This document shows positions 31,453 to 38,133 of a DNA stretch of 38,133 nt, piece after piece. The position numbers and the translations under genes were made by a program. The number at the start of each line of letters is the position of its first letter. The stretch's first letter is position 1. The notes beneath the pieces are model-generated. The model worked only from the letters and a program-made list of their open reading frames with translations. It was not told where the DNA came from and made no database searches. Source of the stretch: an uncultured Selenomonadaceae bacterium. GTDB taxonomy: Bacteria > Bacillota > Negativicutes > Selenomonadales > Selenomonadaceae. Location of the stretch: NCBI GenBank assembly GCA_905234705.1, contig CAJOIB010000042.1, forward strand, positions 1 to 38,133, given 5' to 3'.

Positions 31453-32048
31453 TTGTACAGCCGCTCCTTTATGATGTATTCTTCAACGACTTCGGGAACT
31501 AAATATTTTATCGACCTGCCGGATTTGATTCTTTCGCGAATGTCTGTTGAGGAAATTTCTAAGCTTGGCGTTGAAACCGGATGAATATGCGTCATTGCCG
31601 ATTCGCCGAAAAAGTTTTTGACTTCCGCTAAATCCACTTCGACATTTGGGCGGTTTGTGGCTATGAAATGCACTTTGCTCACCAATTCGCGCGCTTTGTG
31701 CCATTTGAATAAATCTGCCATTGAATCCGCGCCGATTATGAAAAATAATTCTGAGCCCGCGCCGAATTTTTTTAAAAGCGCTTCCATTGTGTCCAGCGTG
31801 TATGACAAGCCGTCGCGCAGAAATTCCATCGGCGATACTTGAAAAAATTCGTTTGATTTTGTTGCCAAAAATGTCATCATTAAGCGGTGAACTTCCGGCG
31901 TAATTTGCCTTTCGACTTTGTGCGGCGGGCGCGCTGACGGTATGAATAAAATTTCGTCCAGCTTGAAAATTTCGCGTACCGATTCCGCCGTCGCCAAATG
32001 CCCCAAATGTATCGGGTCGAACGTGCCGCCCATTATTCCGACTTTCAT
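31449..32048 (-). CDS. nadD: Nicotinate-nucleotide adenylyltransferase
   Basis: 199 residues. GIMGGTFDPIHLGHL at the start holds the nucleotidyltransferase GxFDPxHxGH motif. IPSARPPHK near 37, FFIIGADSMADLFKW near 102 and the ISSTDIRERIKSGRSIKYLVP end (ISSTxIR) are all family landmarks. It makes deamido-NAD from nicotinate mononucleotide. It lies 3 bases after the small membrane-protein gene. Confidence 0.97.
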   Translation of the reverse strand: MKVGIMGGTFDPIHLGHLATAESVREIFKLDEILFIPSARPPHKVERQITPEVHRLMMTFLATKSNEFFQVSPMEFLRDGLSYTLDTMEALLKKFGAGSELFFIIGADSMADLFKWHKARELVSKVHFIATNRPNVEVDLAEVKNFFGESAMTHIHPVSTPSLEISSTDIRERIKSGRSIKYLVPEVVEEYIIKERLYK

Positions 32049-32051
32049 ATT

Positions 32052-32198
32052 TTACCACCCCAACCCGAAAATTAGTCCGATTACTAAAGCCGTCGCCAAA
32101 ATTATTATTCCTGCGCGAATGTAATCTAAAAAATCGTGCCGCCCCTTCGGCGTTTGCAAATAATTTTTTAACGTCATCACGTACCTAAAGATTTTCAT
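32052..32198 (-). CDS. Small single-pass membrane protein (41-48 residues)
   Basis: This gene is below the ORF-track limit. On the minus strand it reads MKIFRYVMTLKNYLQTPKGR, then HDFLDYIRAGIIILATALVIGLIFGLGW, giving one C-terminal membrane helix ending two residues before the stop. ATG 32198 has no Shine-Dalgarno. The internal ATG at 32177 has AGG six bases upstream and may be the real start (41 residues). It is placed between proA and nadD with a 3-base gap to nadD, so it is co-transcribed. No family recognised. Confidence 0.55.
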   Translation of the reverse strand: MKIFRYVMTLKNYLQTPKGRHDFLDYIRAGIIILATALVIGLIFGLGW

Positions 32199-32210
32199 TG
32201 TATTTTATTT

Positions 32211-32247
32211 TTTGAACACTAATCCCTAGCCCCTAATCGCTAATCCC
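32211..32247. repeat. Dispersed GGGATTAG/GGGGCTAG intergenic repeat, copy B
   Basis: Read on the minus strand immediately after the proA stop: GGGATTAGCGATTAGGGG, CTAGGGATTAGTGTTCA. It shares AGGGGCTAG and TAGTGTTCA with copy A (3537-3602). Confidence 0.6.
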
Positions 32248-33501
32248 TTATCTAACTTGCCCGTTGCCTTCGATTAAATATTTCATCGTGGTTAAAGCTT
32301 CAAGCCCCATAGGTCCACGCGCGTGCAACTTCTGCGTGCTAATTCCAATTTCCGCGCCAAAACCAAATTCAAAGCCGTCAGTAAAGCGCGTAGACGCATT
32401 GACATAAACACAAGCCGCGTCAACCAGCGTCTGAAATTTCTCAGCGGCGGCTTTATCGTTGGTGATAATCGCGTCGGAGTGCAACGTGTTATATCTGTTA
32501 ATGTGGTCAATCGCTGCCTCGACGCTGTCAACAATTTTCACGCTCAAAATCAAATCGTTATATTCGGTGCGCCAATCTTCCTCGGTCGCCGCCTTCATAT
32601 TGGGCAAAATTTCACGGCAAAGTTCGTCGCCGCGCAATTCAACTTTATTTTCAATCATCAATTTAGCAATGTCCGGCAAAAATTCATTGGCGATATATTT
32701 GTGGATTAAAAGCGTCTCCATTGAATTGCAAACGGACGGGCGAGAAATTTTCGCGCTCAAAACAACTTTCAGCGCCATTTCTAAATTCGCCGCCTTGTCA
32801 ACGTAAATGTGACAAACGCCTGTGCCAGTTTCGATAACCGGAACTGTGCTATGCTCAACAACGCGCGCAATTAAACCAGCGCCGCCGCGCGGAATTATAA
32901 CGTCAATCAATTTCCGCAAACGGCACATAGCAATGACAGCGTCGCGGTCGGTGATTTTCAAAAATTCAATCGCGTGTTCAGGAATGCCGCAAGAAATTTC
33001 CGCATCAATCAAAATGTCAGTCAACTTTTTATTCGTACGAATCGCTTCAGAGCCGCCGCGCAAAACACAGGCATTGCTGGACTTCAAGCAAAGAGCCGCC
33101 GCGTCAACCGTAACATTAGGGCGCGCCTCATAAATAATTCCAACCACGCCAAAGGGAACTCTTACACGGCGAATTTTCAAACCATTGGGGCGCACAATTT
33201 CAAAATCTTCGTGACCAATCGGATCTGGTAAAAGCGCCGTCTGCCTCAAGCCTTCCGCCATATCCGCAATTCGCTTTTCATTTAAAATCAGCCGGTCAAT
33301 CATATTTTGGCGCGTGCCTTTTTCCTGCGCCGCCTGCACATCTTCAGCATTAATTTTGATAATTTCATCTTTACGTTTTTCAAGCGCGTCCGCCATTGCA
33401 AAGAGCGCTGAATTTTTTTGCTCGGTCGTCAAGCCCGCCATTTTCAACGCCGCTTGTTTCGCCAATTTCGCCTGTTCCATCACAACTTCTTTCATCAACA
33501 T
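32248..33501 (-). CDS. proA: Gamma-glutamyl phosphate reductase
   Basis: About 417 residues, an aldehyde-dehydrogenase-fold enzyme making glutamate-5-semialdehyde in proline synthesis. PFGVVGIIYEARPNVTVDAAALCLKSSNA is the family hallmark. The catalytic Cys is in ISRPSVCNSMETLLIH near residue 278, and ASTRFTDGFEFGFGAEIGIST near 370 is typical. ATG 33501, with AAGGAG eight bases upstream, is preferred to 33510. Five bases separate it from the proB stop. Confidence 0.96.
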   Translation of the reverse strand: MLMKEVVMEQAKLAKQAALKMAGLTTEQKNSALFAMADALEKRKDEIIKINAEDVQAAQEKGTRQNMIDRLILNEKRIADMAEGLRQTALLPDPIGHEDFEIVRPNGLKIRRVRVPFGVVGIIYEARPNVTVDAAALCLKSSNACVLRGGSEAIRTNKKLTDILIDAEISCGIPEHAIEFLKITDRDAVIAMCRLRKLIDVIIPRGGAGLIARVVEHSTVPVIETGTGVCHIYVDKAANLEMALKVVLSAKISRPSVCNSMETLLIHKYIANEFLPDIAKLMIENKVELRGDELCREILPNMKAATEEDWRTEYNDLILSVKIVDSVEAAIDHINRYNTLHSDAIITNDKAAAEKFQTLVDAACVYVNASTRFTDGFEFGFGAEIGISTQKLHARGPMGLEALTTMKYLIEGNGQVR

Positions 33502-33506
33502 CAAAA

Positions 33507-34304
33507 TCACTCCTTGTAAAATATAGTCCCAATTTCTTCGCCATTCAACGCGCGCCGCAAATTCCCAATTTCTTTGCCGCTGATAATCAGCATAGGAATA
33601 TTTTTTTCCGCGGCAAGTTTCGCCGCCTGAATTTTGGTGAACATACCGCCCGTACCCAATTTCGTACCAGCGCCGCCCGCCATTCGCTCAATCTCAGAAT
33701 TTATTTTAGGAACTTCGCTAATCAGCCGCGCATTTTTATCAGTTTTCGGATTGCCATTATACAGCCCGTCAATATCAGTCAAAATAATCAGCGCGTCGGC
33801 GTCGCTCATACCGGCAACCAGCGCGGAAAGATTATCGTTATCGCCAATTTTAATTTCGTCGGTGGAAACGGCGTCATTTTCATTGATAACCGGAGTTACG
33901 CCCATTTTTAAAATTGAAGTCAGCGAATTGTGGAAATTTTCGCGGGCGTGTTCGTCGGTCGCGGTATTTTTCGTAATTAAAAGTTGCGCCATCGTTTGCC
34001 CGTATTCGCCGAAAAATTTTTCGTAAATGTGCATAAGGACGCCTTGACCAATCGCGGCGAGTGCTTGATTTTCCGGAATGGTATCTGGCTTTTTCGTCAA
34101 GCCCATTTTGCCAATACCGGCGGCGATTGCGCCCGAAGTCACGAAAATAATTTCCTTGCCAGCGTTGTGCAAATCCGCCATTTCGCGAATCAAATGCTCA
34201 ATCCGGTACAAATTCAGTTTGCCCTCGCCGTATGATAAAGTGCTCGTACCGACCTTGACAACAATCCTTCGCGCAGATTTTAATTTTTGCCTTGCCGCGC
34301 TCAT
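33507..34304 (-). CDS. proB: Glutamate 5-kinase (no PUA domain)
   Basis: 265 residues. The amino-acid kinase fold shows VVKVGTSTL near residue 15, VTSGAIAAGIG near 55, PVINENDAVSTDEIKIGDNDNLSALVA near 142 and LTDIDGLY, with GTGGMFTKIQAAKLA near 220. The C-terminal PUA domain of longer ProB proteins is absent, as in many Firmicutes. First gene of the 11-gene operon. Confidence 0.96.
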   Translation of the reverse strand: MSAARQKLKSARRIVVKVGTSTLSYGEGKLNLYRIEHLIREMADLHNAGKEIIFVTSGAIAAGIGKMGLTKKPDTIPENQALAAIGQGVLMHIYEKFFGEYGQTMAQLLITKNTATDEHARENFHNSLTSILKMGVTPVINENDAVSTDEIKIGDNDNLSALVAGMSDADALIILTDIDGLYNGNPKTDKNARLISEVPKINSEIERMAGGAGTKLGTGGMFTKIQAAKLAAEKNIPMLIISGKEIGNLRRALNGEEIGTIFYKE

Positions 34305-34326
34305 ATCACATCACATCCTTTGTTTC

Positions 34327-34355
34327 ATTATAAATTCATTTTGACTATTACGCAA
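34327..34355 (-). promoter_or_regulatory. Promoter of the proB operon
   Basis: On the minus strand TTGCGT (complement of 34350-34355), a 17-base spacer and a perfect TATAAT (complement of 34327-34332). The start point would be about 15 bases before the proB ATG's ribosome-binding site AAGGATG. It is the only good promoter seen upstream of the run of genes down to 26437. Confidence 0.75.
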
Positions 34356-34362
34356 GGTTAGC

Positions 34363-34397
34363 AAAAAAAAATTCCCGCCTAAAAAATTTTCAGCAGG
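34363..34397 (-). terminator. Terminator after the aldo/keto reductase gene
   Basis: On the minus strand CCTGC pairs with GCGGG (one T:G), and inside the 14-base loop AAAA can pair with TTTT. It is followed by AATTTTTTTTT. It separates the reductase from the proB promoter. Confidence 0.65.
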
Positions 34398-34424
34398 ATT
34401 AGTAGACATTTCGATTAAAAATTT

Positions 34425-35573
34425 TCAGTAGCCGAAAGTTTTAGCCGCCAATTTCATATTTTCGCGAATTTTAACGCCGAACGGGCAGCGCTTTTCGCAA
34501 GCGCCGCACTGAATACATTCGCCCGCGTGGTGTTTTAAAGCCGCGTAATGTTCGCGCACGGTTTCCGGAATGGATTTTTGCGCGATTGTCAAGTTCAAAA
34601 ATTTGGTGACGTAAGCAATATCAATTTTCTTGACGCACGGCAAACAGTGACTGCAGTACATACAATGCCCCGTCCAATTAATTTTTGGGAAAGTGGCAAA
34701 CGCCGCCGCATAATCTTTTTCAGCGTCGGTGGCGGTTTCGTAAGCTAAACTCTGCTTGAATTGCGCGACCGAATGAGCGCCAGACAAAACCACAGCAACC
34801 GCCGGACGCGTCAAAGCGTAATGGATGCACTGATTGACAGTCAACGCCACGCCCGCCGGTGAAAGTTTCGCGTCAAGCAAATCGCCGCCGCCAAAACATT
34901 TCATAACAGTAATACCAACGCCCAAACGCTGGCAAGTCTCGTACAAATTCTGTCTGTCGGCGTCCATATTCGTCAAAGTATTTTCGTAATTCGCCGGATT
35001 CCAAAGTTGCTCGACGTCTTCAGAGGCGGGTTGTAAATCGTAACAAGGATTGACACTGAACATTAAAACTTCGATAGCGCCGCTGGTCACCGCTTCTAAC
35101 GCAACTTTAGGATTGTGACTGCTCAAACCGATATGGCGAATTTTGCCAGCTTTTTTCAATTCGCGCGCATAATCCAAAACGCCGCCGTTAACAATATTAT
35201 TCCAATCGTCGAGCGCGTCGCAGTAATGAATCATGCCCACGTCAATATAATCGGTCTGCAAAAGTTTCAAAAGTTCGTCAAAACCCGCCGCAACTTCCTT
35301 GACATTGCGCGTGCGTTTGTACTGCCCATTTTGCCAAATCGAACAAATATGCGCCTGCGCGATGAATTTTTCACGGCGTCCTTTCATAGCCGCGCCGATA
35401 GCTTTTCTCAAATCTGGATTGGAAGCGTACAGGTCGAAGTAATTAACGCCTTCGATTTCAGCCACGTCAAAAATTTTTTTCGCCATAGCAAAATTTTCTT
35501 CGCTCAAACCTTCGCAGCCAATGCCGATTTCACTAACTTTTAGCCCAGTCTTGCCGAGCATTCTGTAATTCAT
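34425..35573 (-). CDS. Aldo/keto reductase with C-terminal 4Fe-4S motifs
   Basis: 382 residues. The N-terminal AKR barrel starts MNYRMLGKTGLKVSEIGIGCEGL. It has YFDLYASNPDLRKAIG (catalytic Tyr region near 46) and IDVGMIHYCDALDDW near 112. The C-terminal 80 residues contain CMYCSHCLPC and CIQCGACEKRCP, a ferredoxin-like cluster-binding region seen in a clostridial AKR subfamily. Electron transfer from ferredoxin rather than NADPH alone is plausible (inference), and the neighbouring gene is PFOR. ATG with GGGAGAG upstream. Confidence 0.92.
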   Translation of the reverse strand: MNYRMLGKTGLKVSEIGIGCEGLSEENFAMAKKIFDVAEIEGVNYFDLYASNPDLRKAIGAAMKGRREKFIAQAHICSIWQNGQYKRTRNVKEVAAGFDELLKLLQTDYIDVGMIHYCDALDDWNNIVNGGVLDYARELKKAGKIRHIGLSSHNPKVALEAVTSGAIEVLMFSVNPCYDLQPASEDVEQLWNPANYENTLTNMDADRQNLYETCQRLGVGITVMKCFGGGDLLDAKLSPAGVALTVNQCIHYALTRPAVAVVLSGAHSVAQFKQSLAYETATDAEKDYAAAFATFPKINWTGHCMYCSHCLPCVKKIDIAYVTKFLNLTIAQKSIPETVREHYAALKHHAGECIQCGACEKRCPFGVKIRENMKLAAKTFGY

Positions 35574-35581
35574 ATTAAGCT

Positions 35582-35633
35582 CTCCCTTTGTTTAGGGGTT
35601 AGTGGAGAGGGGCTAGCCCTTTACACTTGTCCC
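35582..35633. repeat. Dispersed GGG/CTAG intergenic repeat, copy C
   Basis: Read on the minus strand right after the PFOR stop: GGGACAAGTG, then GGGCTAGCCCC and CCACTAACCCCTAAAC. It is less similar than copies A and B but has the same position (abutting a stop codon) and the same GGGGCTAG/ACTAA.CCC.TA elements in inverted arrangement. Confidence 0.45.
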
Positions 35634-38133
35634 TTAAATCTTGCCTGCAAGATTTTTGTAGCCGTTAATGCGCTCTTCGGCGTCTTTCTGAGTCTTCTTG
35701 AAAAGTTCTTCGGCCTGTTCGGGGAAATTGCGTTTCAATGAAGAAAATCTAACTTCGCCCTGCAAAAATTCCTGGAACTTGGAAAAATCGGGCTCTTTAG
35801 AATCCAACGTAAACGGATTTTTGCCGCTGCCGATAAGCTGAGGATTATAACGCCAATTCGCCCAATAACCGCACGCCACAGCCAATTTGCCCTCAAGCTG
35901 ACTATTGCCCATACCTTTTCTAATGCCATGATTAATGCACGGCGCATAGGCAATTATCAGCGAAGGTCCATCATACGCTTCAGCTTCGGTAATGGCTTTG
36001 AGCAACTGATTTTGATCCGCGCCCATTGAAACCTGCGCGACATAAACATAGCCGTAACTCATAGCCATTTTGCCAAGGTCTTTCTTCTTAGTTTTCTTGC
36101 CGGTAGCCGCAAATTGCGCAATAGCCGCCGCCGGTGTAGCCTTGCTCGCTTGCCCGCCGGTATTTGAATAAACTTCGGTATCGAACACAAACACATTTAC
36201 ATTTTCGCCGCTCGCCAAAACGTGATCGACGCCGCCGTAACCAATATCATAAGCCCAGCCGTCGCCGCCGAATATCCATTGCGAACGTTTGATAAAATAA
36301 TCGCGGTTATTGTAAATCTTGTTCAGCAAAGCGTCATCGCCTTTTTCAGCGGCAAGAATTTCTGTCAACTTATCGGCGCGCTCACGAGTATTTTCGCTGA
36401 CATTAAGATTTTCCTTCCAATCAGCAAGCGCCGCCCGCAATTCGTGACTGCCCTTGTTTTCTTCAATCGCCTGTGCAACGTCATTTGCCAGCGCCTTTCT
36501 AATCGCCTTAACGCCCAAGAACATTCCAAGACCATATTCAGCATTATCTTCAAAAAGCGAATTGCCCCAAGCCGGACCGTGCCCCTTGTGATTCGTGGTA
36601 TAAGGCATTGCAGGAGCAGACGCGCCCCAAATCGACGAACAGCCCGTAGCATTGGCTATCATCATTCTGTCGCCGAAAAGTTGAGTCAAAAGTTTAGCGT
36701 ATGGAGTTTCACCGCAGCCCGCGCAAGCCCCGCTAAATTCAAACAGCGGCTTTTCAAATTGACTGCCGATAACTGTATTTTTCTTAGTCGGATTGTCTTT
36801 GGGAGCAACTTTCTTTTCGTCAACGCCGTAGTCAAAATATTTCTGGCGAGATTTAGCCGCGTCATCGAATTTAACCATAGTCAAAGCCTGTTTCGGGCAA
36901 ACCTGCGCGCAATTTCCGCAACCAAGACAATCATAAGTTGAAACGGCGATTGTCAAATTGTAAGCGCCGCGAGAAATTTTTGAAGGAATTGAATCCATAC
37001 CTTCCGGCGCGTTTTTCAATTCGTCGGGCGTAGTCAAAATCGGGCGAATAGCGGCGTGCGGGCAAACAAATGAACACTGGTTACAGCCAATGCATTTGGA
37101 TTTATCCCACGCGGGAACTTGAATAGCTGTGCCGCGCTTTTCGTACGCAGTGCCGCCAACAGGGAAAGTGCCATCTGCAAATTGTTCGAGTTTGCTGACA
37201 GGTAAAATTTCGCCTTCCTGCCGATTCATAACGTTTTGAATTTCGCTGATAAATTCGGGGACATCCTGCGCCTTAGCACTTTCCTTTTCGCCTTTAGCGT
37301 TAATGTCCCAGCCGCTAATAGCCTTTGTCAATCGCGCCGCAATTCATTTCGACAATCTGCGGACCTTTCTTGCCGTAAGATTTTTCAACAGCGTCTTTCA
37401 AATATTTAACAGCCTCTTCAATCGGAATGATATTCGCAAGCTTGAAAAACGCCGCCTGCATAACCATATTAAAACGACCGCCTAAGCCCAATTCGCCCGC
37501 GATTTTCACCGCATTAACCGTATAAACATTAATATCATTTTCAGCGATATATTTTTTCATATAAGACGGCAATTTGCGCCCAAGTTTTTCGTCGCTCCAA
37601 TCGGTATTGAGAAGGAAAGTGCCGCCCTTCTTCAAACCGGCGATAAGATTGTAATGGTGGACGTAGCTTTTTTGTGAACAAGAAACAAAATCCGGACGCG
37701 TGATAAGATACGGCGAAGTGATTGGCGATTTGCCAAAGCGAAGGTGGCTCATAGTAATGCCGCCAGACTTTTTAGAGTCGTACGCGAAATAAGCCTGCGC
37801 GTAAAGGTCGGTGTTATCGCCGATAATTTTAATGGCAGATTTATTCGCGCCAACCGTGCCGTCAGAGCCCAAGCCCCAGAATTTACAAGCAGTCGTACCT
37901 TCCGGCGTCAAATCGAAATCGTGATGATCTGTAACCAAAGATTTATTTGTCACATCGTCATTAATTCCGATTGTGAAGCCGTTCATTGGATTATCTTTCG
38001 TCAATTCGTGGAAAACAGCAAGCATTTGGTCGGGCGTGGTATCTTTGCCGCCAATACCAAATCTGCCGCCGATAATCACCGGCGAAATATCAGCGTCATA
38101 GAAAGCCGCGCGTACATCAAGGTACAAAGGCTC
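35634..38133 (-). pseudogene. nifJ: Pyruvate:ferredoxin (flavodoxin) oxidoreductase, frameshifted; 5' end outside the window
   Basis: One PFOR polypeptide in two frames. From 38133 the upstream frame gives PLYLDVRAAFYDADISPVIIGGRFGIGGKDTTP and continues to MNCGAIDKGY, where it meets TAG at 37315. The rest continues from the overlapping frame at AISGWDINAKGEK, with two 4Fe-4S motifs (CIGCNQCSFVCP and CLGCGNCAQVCP), the TPP domain (GACAGCGETPYAK, then GGDGWAYDIGYGGVDHVLASGENVNVFVFDTEVYSNTGGQ) and stop at 35634. The joint GGCTATTAG... fits loss of 8 (or 8+3n) bases between two GCTAT copies. PFOR splits pyruvate to acetyl-CoA, CO2 and reduced ferredoxin and is usually central in such anaerobes. 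The split ORF at 37331 has TTG but no ribosome-binding site. Confidence 0.88.

Noticed and set aside
37315-37331. Programmed ribosomal frameshift or bypass in nifJ, rpmF or the ABC-F gene
   Set aside because: Residues conserved in the family are missing from the DNA itself, so recoding could not restore the full protein, and no slippery heptamer or stimulatory structure is obvious.

Overview
The window looks like a chromosomal segment of an anaerobic Firmicute with a Negativicutes (Selenomonas/Sporomusa-like) flavour. This is inferred from gene content, not from a database match: a FabK-type enoyl-ACP reductase, pyruvate:ferredoxin oxidoreductase, superoxide reductase, an Fe-S aldo/keto reductase, a recR-bofA pair and clpP-clpX-lon. 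Shine-Dalgarno sites are strong (AGGAGG or AGGTGA), and about a dozen genes start with TTG. Coding is dense and almost all of it is housekeeping.

Layout. 1-600: remnant of a metallo-beta-lactamase-fold gene and a superoxide reductase (minus strand). 817-4936: yceD, rpmF (disrupted), plsX, fabK, fabD and a VOC protein, an rRNA/ribosome and fatty-acid initiation cluster. 4933-7573: a 43-codon secreted Cys peptide, recR, bofA and a frameshifted ABC-F ATPase. 7585-9845: a Tat-type DUF362 protein, a flavodoxin lipoprotein and a CatA-like acyltransferase, closed by a terminator. 9931-11526: a SPINDLY/OGT-type glycosyltransferase. 11565-11649: tRNA-Leu(UAG), minus strand. 11707-17240: a tight operon of polysaccharide deacetylase, a secreted unknown, a SpeD homologue lacking its pyruvoyl serine, a double-CobT fusion and nagA. 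17272-17299: bidirectional terminator. 17323-23092 (minus): lon, clpX, clpP and tig (protein quality control). 23168-25317 (minus): a group II intron with an intact domain V and a wrecked reverse-transcriptase ORF. 25326-26249 (minus): two unknown genes. 26313-26419: three consecutive perfect hairpins. 26437-34304 (minus): a compact 11-gene operon running from proB to a polyprenyl diphosphate synthase. 34425-38133 (minus): Fe-S aldo/keto reductase and a frameshifted nifJ/PFOR that runs off the window.

The most interesting material falls in four groups. (1) The SpeD-like/CobT-CobT pair: a SAM decarboxylase fold with Gly where the self-processing Ser should be, directly abutting a one-chain tandem of two complementary, individually incomplete CobT domains. 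(2) A recurring lesion type: short deletions that break the frame of rpmF, an ABC-F gene, PFOR and the intron ORF. Where the ends can be reconstructed they lie at 4-6 bp direct repeats. Two of these genes are expected to be essential, so either the assembly or the genome is behaving oddly. (3) A dispersed GGGATTAG/GGGGCTAG intergenic repeat placed immediately at stop codons. (4) A triple-hairpin intergenic region carrying a plus-strand terminator with no plus-strand gene in front of it.

All functional calls rest on motif reading by eye. No homology search was run.
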